Shown here one piece after another: positions 46,434-56,497 of a stretch of 64,000 bases of DNA. The DNA is from Candidatus Woesearchaeota archaeon (GTDB lineage Archaea; Nanobdellota; Nanobdellia; Woesearchaeales; ARS49). The notes beneath the pieces are model-generated. The model saw only the letters and a program-made list of their open reading frames with translations, had not been told where the DNA came from and did no database searches. Each line of letters opens with the position of its first letter. Position 1 is the stretch's first letter. Location: positions 62,001 through 126,000 of the forward strand of contig JACRKG010000019.1 in NCBI GenBank assembly GCA_016215315.1. The letters are read 5' to 3'. The position numbers were made by a program, and so were the translations under genes.

Positions 46434-47357
46434 CTATGCAGACATCTCTTTTACTTTATAATACCTTCCATTAGGACCACTTCTCAGCATTATTTCGAAC
46501 ATAAACCCGAATAGAAATGTCACTGTTGCGTTTAAAAATAACAAAACCCCTAAAACTAAAATAGGTCCTAAGTCAAACTTAGAAATAATTATTGCCTTAA
46601 AGATTTGCTCAATAAAAATAAAAATTGCAAGAAAATACTGAAAAAAGGATAAATTGCCAAAAAAATGCAACGGTCTGGGAGAAGAATCATTCCAAAACTT
46701 AATGAACAACAAATCAAGAAAGCCATTAATTAACCTTTTCGCACCATACTTAGTTTTACCTGAGTGTCTTTTTTTATGTTTAACAACATATTCACCAACT
46801 TTATAACCATTCAGTTGAAGAATTGTAGTAATGAATCTGTGAGATTCACCATAAAATTCAAAATCATTGAAACAGGATCTTTCATAGATTTTTAATGTAC
46901 ACCCCGCATCGTGTATTTTGTCATTAAATAGAAGCTTTCTCACAATAAAAGAAAGTTTCGAAAAAAGTATTTTTTTAAAATTATCTCGTCTATTTTTTCT
47001 CCAGCCAGAAACACAATTATAATTTCCTTTTTTTAATTTATTTATTAGTCCCGGTATTTCCTCTGGGGGATTTTGTAAATCTGCATCAAGCGTAATAATG
47101 TGCGTCCCTTTTGAAAAATCCACCCCTGCAGCAATAGCCTGTGTCTGGCCCGAATTTTTTGCAAAGGAAATATACTTAACAATTTTGTCTTTTTTAGAAA
47201 GTTCTTTTATTGTTCTTAACGTACCATCTTTACTTCCATCATCAATGAATATGATCTCATAATTACCAATATTTTTAAGAGATTTTTTTATTTCATCATA
47301 TAAAGGAACAATATTCTCTTCTTCGTTATAAGCAGGAATTATTACTGAAAAATTCAT
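46434..47357 (-). CDS. GT2-family glycosyltransferase (DPM1/ArnC-like with TM tail)
   Basis: SVIIPAYNEEENIVPLYDEI; IFIDDGSKDGT; TLDADLQNPPEEIP. Confidence 0.93.
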   Translation of the reverse strand: MNFSVIIPAYNEEENIVPLYDEIKKSLKNIGNYEIIFIDDGSKDGTLRTIKELSKKDKIVKYISFAKNSGQTQAIAAGVDFSKGTHIITLDADLQNPPEEIPGLINKLKKGNYNCVSGWRKNRRDNFKKILFSKLSFIVRKLLFNDKIHDAGCTLKIYERSCFNDFEFYGESHRFITTILQLNGYKVGEYVVKHKKRHSGKTKYGAKRLINGFLDLLFIKFWNDSSPRPLHFFGNLSFFQYFLAIFIFIEQIFKAIIISKFDLGPILVLGVLLFLNATVTFLFGFMFEIMLRSGPNGRYYKVKEMSA

Positions 47358-47467
47358 AAGTTTACCCCAATAAAGAGTGCTTTAAGTACTTTTTAAAACC
47401 TTGTGAACTTGCAAAATCAAAACAATGTTCCAAATGTTTTAAAAAGGCAACATTATGAACTGGTAGA

Positions 47468-48934
47468 ATGAATCATAAAAAGAGCCTTTTAGAAGGTACT
47501 TTTTACATTTTAGTGACTTCTCTTGCTGCCGGGGGTGTAAGCTATTTTATCAGACTTCTACTTGCCAGAAATCTCTCTTTAGAAAATTATGGGCTTTATT
47601 ATTCTGTTTTTAGTTTTGTGAGTGTTTTCTTATTATTCCGAGATTTAGGATTAAGTAATGCACTTGTTAGAACCATTGCAAAGTTAAAAGTTGAAAATAA
47701 ATTTTGGGACATTAAAACCGCAATAATGGCAGTTTTAACGATGCAAACCATTTCATCTTCTATTATTTTTCTCGGTTTGTTTTTTTCTGCCGATTATTTG
47801 AGTGTTTATTTTTTTAAAAAACCTGAAGCAGCTATACTGATCAGATTATTTTTCTTATACATTTATGCCAGCATAATATCTTTATTAGTTAAAAATGTAT
47901 TATTAGGACTACAAAAAAATAAGACCTATTCTTTATATGAACCACTAAAAAACATTGCAACTTTGCTAACAATATTTACGGGAATATATTTAACAAAAGA
48001 AGTCTACTTGCCACTAATAGGCTATTCTGTAGGTTGGATTGTTGCAGCATTTCTTGTATTCTCTATTTGGAAAGAAATTAACTTATTTAAATATCCTCTA
48101 ATTACTTTTTTTCTGAGGGCAAAAAAGTTGTTCTTATTTGGCGTACCTTTATTTCTTTCTGAAGTTGGAGGTAAATTAATAGAAAACATAAACACTTTAA
48201 TGCTTACATATTATACAAATTTAGAGCTTGTTGGCATATACCAAATTGCTTTTCCTTCCGCAATGCTTTTTATGTTTTTATCAAATGGCATAAGCACGTT
48301 AATTCTACCAATATCTTCAACTCTTTGGGCTCAAAAAGATAACAAAACAATGAGTAATCTCATTGAGGAAATATATAAAGCAACATTTTTGTTAATAATA
48401 CCCTTTTTTGTTGTTGCAATTATGAACTCAAAATTGCTATTATATTACCTGTTCGGAGAGAAATTTTTGTCAGCAACTATTCCGTTGCAGATTTTACTAC
48501 TCGGCGCGCTTTTCTTATTCATTTCTGACGTAAATAGTAGAATAATATTGGGCTTCGGCAAATCTAAACTAATTTTTTTTATAACCCTGATTTCAGCAGC
48601 AATAAATATTCCGCTCAATTACTTTTTAATTAAAGAATTAAACATAGTTGGCACATCAATTGCAACTACCGTGAGCTACGCGATTATCTTTATCGCATCT
48701 TTTTATTACTTGAAAAAATTTATTAATATCCAAATAAGCACTCTTTGGTTTGTTAAATCAATCTTCATCACACTATTAATAATTGTGCTTTCTAGCTACA
48801 TCTCAATATCAATCGAGACAAATCTTTTAAGATTAATTTTAAGTTTTACTGCTTGCTCAGCAGTTATTTTATTGGCCAATATTACATACTTGAAAAAACT
48901 TGCTTTTTTATTTTTTCAAAGACAGGTAAACTGA
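47468..48934 (+). CDS. Polysaccharide flippase (Wzx/MATE-like)
   Basis: 488 aa with about 14 TMs; GGVSYFIRLLLARNLSLENYGLYYSVFSFVSVFLLFRDLGLSNALVR. Confidence 0.92.
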   Translation: MNHKKSLLEGTFYILVTSLAAGGVSYFIRLLLARNLSLENYGLYYSVFSFVSVFLLFRDLGLSNALVRTIAKLKVENKFWDIKTAIMAVLTMQTISSSIIFLGLFFSADYLSVYFFKKPEAAILIRLFFLYIYASIISLLVKNVLLGLQKNKTYSLYEPLKNIATLLTIFTGIYLTKEVYLPLIGYSVGWIVAAFLVFSIWKEINLFKYPLITFFLRAKKLFLFGVPLFLSEVGGKLIENINTLMLTYYTNLELVGIYQIAFPSAMLFMFLSNGISTLILPISSTLWAQKDNKTMSNLIEEIYKATFLLIIPFFVVAIMNSKLLLYYLFGEKFLSATIPLQILLLGALFLFISDVNSRIILGFGKSKLIFFITLISAAINIPLNYFLIKELNIVGTSIATTVSYAIIFIASFYYLKKFINIQISTLWFVKSIFITLLIIVLSSYISISIETNLLRLILSFTACSAVILLANITYLKKLAFLFFQRQVN

Positions 48935-49978
48935 TAGAAACTTTTTAGAAATCGATTTTAAGTCATAATTTTTTATTTTCAAGAATGCTTTTTCAGTTAA
49001 TTTATTTAGATTTTTACTATTTAGTGCATAAATCAATTTTACTATTAAACTTTCTTTATTTTTAGGACTAAAAAACAACAATTCGTTTTCATCAAACATT
49101 TCTTTAATTTCTGGCAAATCCGATGTTAAAACCGGAGTTTTACATGCAACACATTCAAGTATGCTTAAGGGATTAGTTTCAGTGGCAATTAAGTCAGGAT
49201 AAGGAAAAACTGCCAAGTAAGCATTATTTATTTCATCAACCAAATTATTAGTTTTTCCGAATTTAATTAATACGTTTTTTTCTTCTTTTAAATCTTCTAT
49301 TAACGGTTGATAAAGTTGTTCATCATAATTTTGATCTTTACACAAAAACTTAAATTCTATGCCTTTTACGAGTTTGTTTATTTTCGGTATCGCGTTCATC
49401 AAAAGTTCCACACCTTTTCTTTTGGAAAATGGACCGTAGTAAAGAATTGTTTTTTTGTCAGAATTCTTCTTTTTCTGTAGCTTGAATTTGGTTAAGTCAA
49501 TGTGAGAGTTTATCAAATTTATTTTTTTTTTGCAACCATTTTGCATGAGTTTTGTTTTTATTATGTTTGAGTTAGTTATTATTGCATCAGCAAGGTTGAG
49601 CAAAAATGCAAATTTATAACTACCTAACCAGTGTTTTGAGTGTGATTTTACATTATGAACTATTTTCGTGCGCGAAAATAGTCTAACAAATAATAAATCT
49701 AGAATCTTTATTGGTGCTGAACTAAATGATTGAACAATGTCAAATTTTAAGTTCTCCTTTTTTTGGCACAAAAAAAGGCCAAAGGGATAAAATAATTTAT
49801 TAAATCTAAATATTTTAATCCCTTCTAAAATTTCTTCTTTTTTGCTATTTTTAGTGTGCCTGGCAATTATTACAACTTTATTTTCTTTGCTGAGTTCTTT
49901 AGCTAGGCTTAACACACTTATTTTAGTTGCTTCGGGTATTTCTGTATCTATAAAATTAGTGTAAAACGCAATATTCAT
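48908..49978 (-). CDS. GT4-family glycosyltransferase
   Basis: ILYYGPFSKRKGVELLMNAIPKI; FPYPDLIATETNPLSILECVACKTPVLTSDLPEI. Confidence 0.88.
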   Translation of the reverse strand: MNIAFYTNFIDTEIPEATKISVLSLAKELSKENKVVIIARHTKNSKKEEILEGIKIFRFNKLFYPFGLFLCQKKENLKFDIVQSFSSAPIKILDLLFVRLFSRTKIVHNVKSHSKHWLGSYKFAFLLNLADAIITNSNIIKTKLMQNGCKKKINLINSHIDLTKFKLQKKKNSDKKTILYYGPFSKRKGVELLMNAIPKINKLVKGIEFKFLCKDQNYDEQLYQPLIEDLKEEKNVLIKFGKTNNLVDEINNAYLAVFPYPDLIATETNPLSILECVACKTPVLTSDLPEIKEMFDENELLFFSPKNKESLIVKLIYALNSKNLNKLTEKAFLKIKNYDLKSISKKFLSVYLSLKK

Positions 49979-52932
49979 TTTTTATTGTTGAACCCCAAAG
50001 TAGAGTAATTTATGCCATTTTCAGAAAAGCTTTTGTGAGAAAAAATATTCCATGCATCAAAAAACAAACCATTTGGTTTCATTAGTTTTGTTAAATTATG
50101 AATTTCAAGATTGGAATAAGCCGGATGATTGTTCATTATTAATACACAATCTGCATCCTTAAACCCTTCTTCAGGATTTGCGAACTTTACGTTTAATTGT
50201 TCTATTTTTTCTTTTGGAACTATAGGATCATAACCGTAAATATTCCCGGTGTGCTGGCTCAGTAAGCCTACCACATCAATAGTTGTGGAGTCTCTCATAT
50301 CTGTTGTTTCCGGATGTCCTTTGAATGCGAACCCTAAAATAAAAATTTTGCTTTCAGCAAAATTTTTCCCTCTTGATTCAAAATGCGCCTTTATCTTATC
50401 AACTACATGATGAACCATTTTTTCATTTATTTCTCTTCCAAAAGAGACTAGTTGTGGAGAAAAACCTACTTTTTTTGCGCTTTCACAAAAAATATGAGGA
50501 TCTTTTTTCAGGCAAGTACCTCCAACACCAGGACTCGGATAAGGTACTTTGCCTCTGGAATATCCTTCATTAGCAGCACGAATAACATCCGAAGTATTTA
50601 TGTTAAACCGATCGCAAATAAGCGCCAACTCATTAGAATAAGCAAAAGTCACATCTCTGAAAGTGTTATTGATTAATTTTACCATTTCTGCTTCTTCTAA
50701 GGAATTTACCGTTATTATTTGATGTGTTAGTGCTCTGAAGAAATTTGATGCTAAATCAACACTTCTTTGTTCTAACCCGCCAACAATTTGAGGAAGAGTT
50801 CTTAGTTCATGCAAAGCATCACCTTCAATGGTTCTTTCGGGTGTGAATGCTAAAAAGAAGTCAGTTCCTGCAGTTAGTTTGGACACTTCTTCAAGTAATG
50901 GGACTGCAAGTTCTCTGCACGTACCTACTGAAACTGTTGATCTTAGAACAACCAAATCATCTTTTTTCAAAACTTTTCCAACTTCATTTAATGCATCTTT
51001 AAGAAATTGGTTGTTCAATTTACCTTCTTTAACTGGAGTTCCAACACAAACCACATAAATGTCTTGAGAATTATCTGGAATTTTTTGGTGAACTAAAAAA
51101 TTACCACCAATATGTTTTTCCAGCAAAGGAACTATTCCTTTTTCATGAACGTGAGATTTTTTTTGTTTAAGCAAATTTACTACGCTCTCATTAAGGTCGA
51201 TTCCTAAAACATGAAATCCTTCATCAGCAAGTGTAAGTCCTAAAGTTAGACCGACATAACCTAAACCAATAATGCAAACATTTCTCATTTTTGTTTCTTT
51301 TAATCTGAACAAGTCATAAAAGTTCAAAACTTCTTTTACCTGATTTTTTTCGTTAACTGCTATTATGCGTTGTATTTGACTGTTAGGTATTCGATTCTTT
51401 TTTTGATATTCTTTTATTTTGTTTCGCACAATTTGTAGCATTTCTAAGTAAGGAGTTTTGTGAGGAACAGTTATTGGATTTGTAGTCATTATTTTTTCAA
51501 CAGGATAAGTTAATGGAACATAATTCAGTATTGCCCTTCTAATATCCCCATCAGTAACTATCCCTTCAAGAATGTCATCTTCAGATGTTACTAAGCACAA
51601 ACCAGGAGGTGCTCCTTTTTTTGGAGCTTCATTAATTAAACGCATAACATCTATTATGGACGTATCTTTTTTGCATTTAATTTGATCTATAACACCAGAC
51701 ATATTATCATCCTTTTTATCATTAAAAGTTATTTCAGTATTTTTTAAGGTTTGTGTATTACTGACTTTGGTGAAATCTGGATTCATTCTTATGACTGGCT
51801 CTGAATCATTTTGAAGATATTTGCAAATTTTCTCAGCAGTATAACTAAACGCATCAGTCGTACCAAAAGTAGTTTTTAATTCATTTTTTAGTGCTGAATA
51901 ATTTTTTTTAATTTTCTCGCCTTGAACAAATAATTTGCTCGTATCAAAATCAGGATCAAGAAATATTGCCAAATCTAATTCTTTCAGAGTTTTATTATTA
52001 AAATAAATTTCAGGGTCATCACCTTTTTGGTATGGTAAGGTTATTATTGGTTTTTCAGTTATTATCGATTTAGCAATTGATCCCCAGCCAGATCTGCAAA
52101 AATGGAATAAAATATTATCATTCTGCAACACGTTTGGAAGTTGAACTTCACTATCTATATTTTCAACTTTTTTCGAAGAGTAAACTTTCAATCCTGATTT
52201 TGTTACATCATCGTAAAACTTCTCCAAACCCGGAATTCCCGTTATTGTTGCATATATGCCTCGTTCTATATTTACATCTGTTGTCTTATCAAGCTCATAA
52301 AATGGAGGTACATCTAGTTTATTGCTTTTTTCAATTGTTTTTTTTCTATAGCTAAAACTATTTGGTTGTTGCATAAAGCATAAAGATTGTGAATTCTCTA
52401 TTTCTTCAAAAAGTTCAGCAGATTCATTTAAAAGTTCTTCATCTATTTCTATTTCTGAATTATTTTTAGACTCTTCCAATATTTCAGAATAAAAAGCAAA
52501 ATTTGTGTAAAATGTTGGTTTTATGGGTGTTTTTATTTGTGGATTTCTGCTTATTTCACAAATAATATCAGAACAATTTATTGTGTGCTTATCGCCGTTA
52601 AAAGTTTCTACTTCTATCTCATTTTTGAAATGGTCTTTTAGCTCTTTTTGTTTTTCCGAGTGTATTTCAACAAATTTTTTTAAGTGTTCTTCAAAATTAC
52701 TTCCAGAATAAAAAATAGAATTTAGAATTTCTCCGAATTTTTTATCAAAAAAAACATTTCTAGTAAAGTCGCCCAGTTCTTCCTGAAGAATTTTTTTTTG
52801 TTTTTCTCCATAAACTAATGGAAAGATAACCCCTAAATCTTTTTTGCTCAGCTCTGCTATTTTTTTTGATAAATGCCCGCACAAAATAAAAGGAGCATTG
52901 CCTTGAGCAAAATTAGTTAATATATATTTCAT
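49975..52932 (-). CDS. Three-module fusion: GT-B-like domain + CBS pair + UDP-sugar 6-dehydrogenase
   Basis: HFCRSGWGSIAKSIITEKPIITLPYQ; VTSEDDILEGIVTDGDIRRAI / VEKIMTTNPITV; NVCIIGLGYVGLTLGLTLADEGFHVLGIDLNE, PSPGVGGTCLKKDP, GFAFKGHPETTDMRDS. Confidence 0.88.
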   Translation of the reverse strand: MKYILTNFAQGNAPFILCGHLSKKIAELSKKDLGVIFPLVYGEKQKKILQEELGDFTRNVFFDKKFGEILNSIFYSGSNFEEHLKKFVEIHSEKQKELKDHFKNEIEVETFNGDKHTINCSDIICEISRNPQIKTPIKPTFYTNFAFYSEILEESKNNSEIEIDEELLNESAELFEEIENSQSLCFMQQPNSFSYRKKTIEKSNKLDVPPFYELDKTTDVNIERGIYATITGIPGLEKFYDDVTKSGLKVYSSKKVENIDSEVQLPNVLQNDNILFHFCRSGWGSIAKSIITEKPIITLPYQKGDDPEIYFNNKTLKELDLAIFLDPDFDTSKLFVQGEKIKKNYSALKNELKTTFGTTDAFSYTAEKICKYLQNDSEPVIRMNPDFTKVSNTQTLKNTEITFNDKKDDNMSGVIDQIKCKKDTSIIDVMRLINEAPKKGAPPGLCLVTSEDDILEGIVTDGDIRRAILNYVPLTYPVEKIMTTNPITVPHKTPYLEMLQIVRNKIKEYQKKNRIPNSQIQRIIAVNEKNQVKEVLNFYDLFRLKETKMRNVCIIGLGYVGLTLGLTLADEGFHVLGIDLNESVVNLLKQKKSHVHEKGIVPLLEKHIGGNFLVHQKIPDNSQDIYVVCVGTPVKEGKLNNQFLKDALNEVGKVLKKDDLVVLRSTVSVGTCRELAVPLLEEVSKLTAGTDFFLAFTPERTIEGDALHELRTLPQIVGGLEQRSVDLASNFFRALTHQIITVNSLEEAEMVKLINNTFRDVTFAYSNELALICDRFNINTSDVIRAANEGYSRGKVPYPSPGVGGTCLKKDPHIFCESAKKVGFSPQLVSFGREINEKMVHHVVDKIKAHFESRGKNFAESKIFILGFAFKGHPETTDMRDSTTIDVVGLLSQHTGNIYGYDPIVPKEKIEQLNVKFANPEEGFKDADCVLIMNNHPAYSNLEIHNLTKLMKPNGLFFDAWNIFSHKSFSENGINYSTLGFNNKK

Positions 52933-52943
52933 TCTGCCTTGCT

Positions 52944-53894
52944 TTATTCTTCCCAATTATACTTGAATGTTCCATCATCTTTTTTGCTTGCAAATCTCCC
53001 ACGATAATAAGCGCGGTTTAAGAGTTCTTCATGGGATAATTCTCTTACTTCTTGTCCTAGCATCAAGTTGTATTCTTCTTCGGAAACGTATTCTTTTAAT
53101 TTTTGTTTTCTTTGATCAACTGGAAGTCTTCCAAAATCGACTAAAGTTTTTAATTGCTCCGGGTTAATTGATACGGGTCCATCTTTTGTCTCAGTTTTAC
53201 CCAAGATGGTAAAATGTTTTTCAATGAAATCTGCTCCGTATGAAAGAGCCGCTAGTGAAGCTTTTAAGCCATCTCTTTCAACCAGAGTATGATCGCTGAA
53301 TCCAACCTTAGATGTTAAAGTTCTCAAATAATTCATTCGTCGCAAATGTATTTCTTTAAGTGGTGTTGGATAAATTGTTACACAATGAAGAAATGCGTAA
53401 TCTTTTCCTTCTAAAACTTTTGCTGCTGCTTCTATTTCTTTTTGGTAAGATGCTCCTGTTGAAACAACGGCAAAATCAAAGTTTTCTTTTGCATCTTTTA
53501 ATAAAGGCACACTGCCACAATCATAACTTGCAATTTTTATGTGTTTAAAACCTATTTCTTTAAGAAATGGTATTTGTGCGCGGGTAAATGCAGTTACCAT
53601 GGGGATTACATCGAGTGATTCACATTTATCAACAAACAATCCATAAACACCTTCGTCCAAATCTAAACTACTTAATCTTTCAACTTCAGGTTGGTATGGT
53701 CTTTTAATCATTCTGATTTCTCCGCCATGGCTTATCCCATTATCAAATTCTGGTCTGTGTGTTACTTCAGAAGAGCGTACACATTGCATTTTGAGATATT
53801 TAGCTCCCGCTTGCGCTGCTGCATTGATCATATCTTCAAGAAGATACAAATCACCTTTGTGATTTTGACACATTTCAACTATAATTTCACTCAT
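52944..53894 (-). CDS. neuB: NeuB-family nonulosonic acid synthase (no recognisable SAF domain)
   Basis: NHKGDLYLLEDMINAAAQAGAKYLKMQ; KIASYDCGSVPLL; STGASYQKEI; LHCVTIYPTPLKEIHLRRM; VGFSDHT; EKHFTI. Confidence 0.9.
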   Translation of the reverse strand: MSEIIVEMCQNHKGDLYLLEDMINAAAQAGAKYLKMQCVRSSEVTHRPEFDNGISHGGEIRMIKRPYQPEVERLSSLDLDEGVYGLFVDKCESLDVIPMVTAFTRAQIPFLKEIGFKHIKIASYDCGSVPLLKDAKENFDFAVVSTGASYQKEIEAAAKVLEGKDYAFLHCVTIYPTPLKEIHLRRMNYLRTLTSKVGFSDHTLVERDGLKASLAALSYGADFIEKHFTILGKTETKDGPVSINPEQLKTLVDFGRLPVDQRKQKLKEYVSEEEYNLMLGQEVRELSHEELLNRAYYRGRFASKKDDGTFKYNWEE

Positions 53895-53963
53895 AATATC
53901 ACCAGTTTTTAAGTTCTACTTTTCTTTTAAAAGGGTTGTGTATGAGTTATTCGGACCCATAAT

Positions 53964-54044
53964 AGTTTATAGTTCATAGTTTGCAGTTTATAGTACGTAC
54001 TGTGAACTGTAAACTTCCAACTACAAACTAGAGACCGCAAACCA
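53964..54044. repeat. Heptamer-period palindromic repeat array centred on GTACGTAC
   Basis: GTTTATA GTTCATA GTTTGCA GTTTATA GTACGTAC TGTGAAC TGTAAAC TTCCAAC TACAAAC TAGAGAC CGCAAAC. Confidence 0.88.
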
Positions 54045-54052
54045 AATATTTA

Positions 54053-54811
54053 TTATTTATCCAGAGAAAAATCTAATTTTACTTTATTGGTTTTTAACAA
54101 GTATTCTGCGTATTCAAAATCTTCAAGACTATCAATATTTGCTAAACGTTCAGAAGGTATTATTATTGATCTGCAATCATTTCCATATCTATTACCTATG
54201 TTCATAATGGTGTTGTAAGTAAAAAGATAAATAGCTCCATTCTTCCAATAATACTTTCCAGGCAACTCTTGTCTGTTTCTAAATTTCTTTTTTTCAAAAA
54301 AATCAACTTCAGTTTCTTGTGCATGATCTAAAGCCATCTTTATAGACTGCAATTGGTCATTAACTATTTCTTTTTGCCAGTAAGGATGAAAGTGAGATGG
54401 AGTTTCTGAAACACTCACAATACTATCACATTTAGTTTCTAATTGTTTTTTAATTGCATTATCAATATCTTCCGATAATCTTAAAGGAGAAGTACATTGT
54501 ATTAGAAGCACAACATCTGGCTTAAATCCTTTTTTTTCTTGATCTTTAATAGTTAACTGAATAGCAAGCTCCACGTGTGCAGTATCTGTTGCTGTTTCGG
54601 GAGGTCTCATAAAAACATTCACTTTATGATCACGCGCAATTTGAGCCATTTCTTCACTATCTGTGCAAACGACTACTTTGTTAACTAGTTTGGCGTTTTT
54701 TGCGCTGCAAATACCGTAAGAAACCAAAGGATATCCGTTGAGCAGCTTCAGATTTTTTCCAGGAACACCTTTTGATCCTTTTCTAACGGGTATTATTGCA
54801 AGAACATTCAT
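54053..54811 (-). CDS. neuA: CMP-nonulosonic acid cytidylyltransferase (NeuA-like)
   Basis: LAIIPVRKGSKGVPGKNLKLLNGYPLVSYGI; LLIQCTSPLRLSEDIDNAI; YYWKNGAIYLF. Confidence 0.93.
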   Translation of the reverse strand: MNVLAIIPVRKGSKGVPGKNLKLLNGYPLVSYGICSAKNAKLVNKVVVCTDSEEMAQIARDHKVNVFMRPPETATDTAHVELAIQLTIKDQEKKGFKPDVVLLIQCTSPLRLSEDIDNAIKKQLETKCDSIVSVSETPSHFHPYWQKEIVNDQLQSIKMALDHAQETEVDFFEKKKFRNRQELPGKYYWKNGAIYLFTYNTIMNIGNRYGNDCRSIIIPSERLANIDSLEDFEYAEYLLKTNKVKLDFSLDK

Positions 54812-54857
54812 AAAAGTTAGATCCCTTTTGGAGTTTTTAAAAATTGTTAAACAAGCA

Positions 54858-56459
54858 TCAAGATAAGCTGGAATTAGAATATTCTTTCTTGAAATAAATC
54901 TCTAAATTATTGTCTTCAGATCTTATGAGTTGTTCAGGTATTGCATCTTCTATTATTACTGGTTCTTTGAATTTTCCTGCAATTCTTGCGTCTTCAAATA
55001 CTTGATAAGATAATGGCTCTCTTTCTTTGAGAAATTCTTTGTCTTCAGGAATAAGAACTAAATCGGATTCATCAATCCAAGCTTTTAACATGGGAACATT
55101 GTAGAAGCCGAATCTTTTGACTTGTTCTGAATCAGGACTATTAGTAAATACAAAATAAGAGTGTGACAGAGGTGCATATGTCTTTCTGTTTGATTCAAAC
55201 AATACATGCAAGGTTCCTTCACCAAGAATCACAATTTTATCATTTTCTCGTGTTAATTCATTCAGAAAATTTGAAACTTGGTCTATTCTTGAAAGATCTG
55301 TTTCTCCGGTAAAAGGATTTGTTATTACGCTTCTATCCATTAAAAAAAAGCCAGAAAAGACTAATGTTATCAAGAAAAGAAAAAATATCTTTTTTGATGA
55401 GAAATTGTTTAATGAATCATAAATGGCTTTTAATAAAACAGAAATAATTATCACCCACAAAATCACAGAATACATAACATATTTTGTAGTGCTGGCATTC
55501 CATCCAAATTTATGGAGCAAATAATTTAGTACGAACATAAAAAATATTAAAAGAACTTCTTTTCTTGAAAGCAGAGTTTTTTTGAATAACTGAAAATCAA
55601 AAAAGAAGAAAAAAAATAAGAAAACTGACAAGACAAAAAACAAAGGAAGTCTGTTTACATCACTAATAAAATAATAAATAAAGTGCAAAAATGAAAAATA
55701 ACCCGGATAACTTCCGGTGTTGGGATGATTTTGAGAAAACTCCACCAATCTAGGAAATACTATGCCTAAAACTTGAGAAAAAAACACTCTCCAGTCTTTA
55801 AATAAAACATTGCTTAAAATAAACAACCCAGTAAAAAAAGAAAGGAAGATTGAAATTATTTTATTTTTAAGCGAGGTTTTCTCAAATAGAACATAAACTA
55901 ATAAAACCAAAAACAGAAGTACCAAATTTTGCCTAGTAAGAACTGCAATAGTCATAACCAAACAAGAAAAATAGTAATTGAAAGGATTTCTAAACTTAAT
56001 AATACAATAAAGTGAAAAAACTATAAATAGATTGGGAAGAGCCAATGAAAGTCCTGAAGAAAATATTTGAAGAATAAAATTTGTAGAAGTTAGTATGAAT
56101 AAAGAAAGCAATCCAAACCATTTGGATTTAGTCAGTTCTTTGATGATTTCATAAGTAAAAAACAAAACAAAACAAGACAATAATACTGAGAAAAGACGAC
56201 CATACAAAATTCTAGGGCCAAAAAAATAAAAAACGGGTCCGTAAACGTAATAAATTACTTGAGGAATTCTTGAAAAAGTATCTAAATGTATTCTTTCACC
56301 ACCTTCATATAATCTGTATGAAGAATAGAAAAATTCAACTTCATCGTGATCTGTGTTTAGAATGAAAGCGTAAATTATTGAAAGCGATAAAAAAATAAGA
56401 AATACAAATGATAACATAAGATAAAACGCCAAATTTTCTTTTTTGTGTATTTGTGCCAT
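54858..56459 (-). CDS. GT-C membrane glycosyltransferase (PMT/ArnT-like)
   Basis: 533 aa polytopic; NTDHDEVEFFYSSYRLYEGGERIHLDTFSRIPQVIYYVYGPVFYFFGPRILYGRLFSVLLS. Confidence 0.82.
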   Translation of the reverse strand: MAQIHKKENLAFYLMLSFVFLIFLSLSIIYAFILNTDHDEVEFFYSSYRLYEGGERIHLDTFSRIPQVIYYVYGPVFYFFGPRILYGRLFSVLLSCFVLFFTYEIIKELTKSKWFGLLSLFILTSTNFILQIFSSGLSLALPNLFIVFSLYCIIKFRNPFNYYFSCLVMTIAVLTRQNLVLLFLVLLVYVLFEKTSLKNKIISIFLSFFTGLFILSNVLFKDWRVFFSQVLGIVFPRLVEFSQNHPNTGSYPGYFSFLHFIYYFISDVNRLPLFFVLSVFLFFFFFFDFQLFKKTLLSRKEVLLIFFMFVLNYLLHKFGWNASTTKYVMYSVILWVIIISVLLKAIYDSLNNFSSKKIFFLFLITLVFSGFFLMDRSVITNPFTGETDLSRIDQVSNFLNELTRENDKIVILGEGTLHVLFESNRKTYAPLSHSYFVFTNSPDSEQVKRFGFYNVPMLKAWIDESDLVLIPEDKEFLKEREPLSYQVFEDARIAGKFKEPVIIEDAIPEQLIRSEDNNLEIYFKKEYSNSSLS

Positions 56460-56497
56460 AAGCCAACTTAATTTAACTGAATCATTTAAAATCTTTA

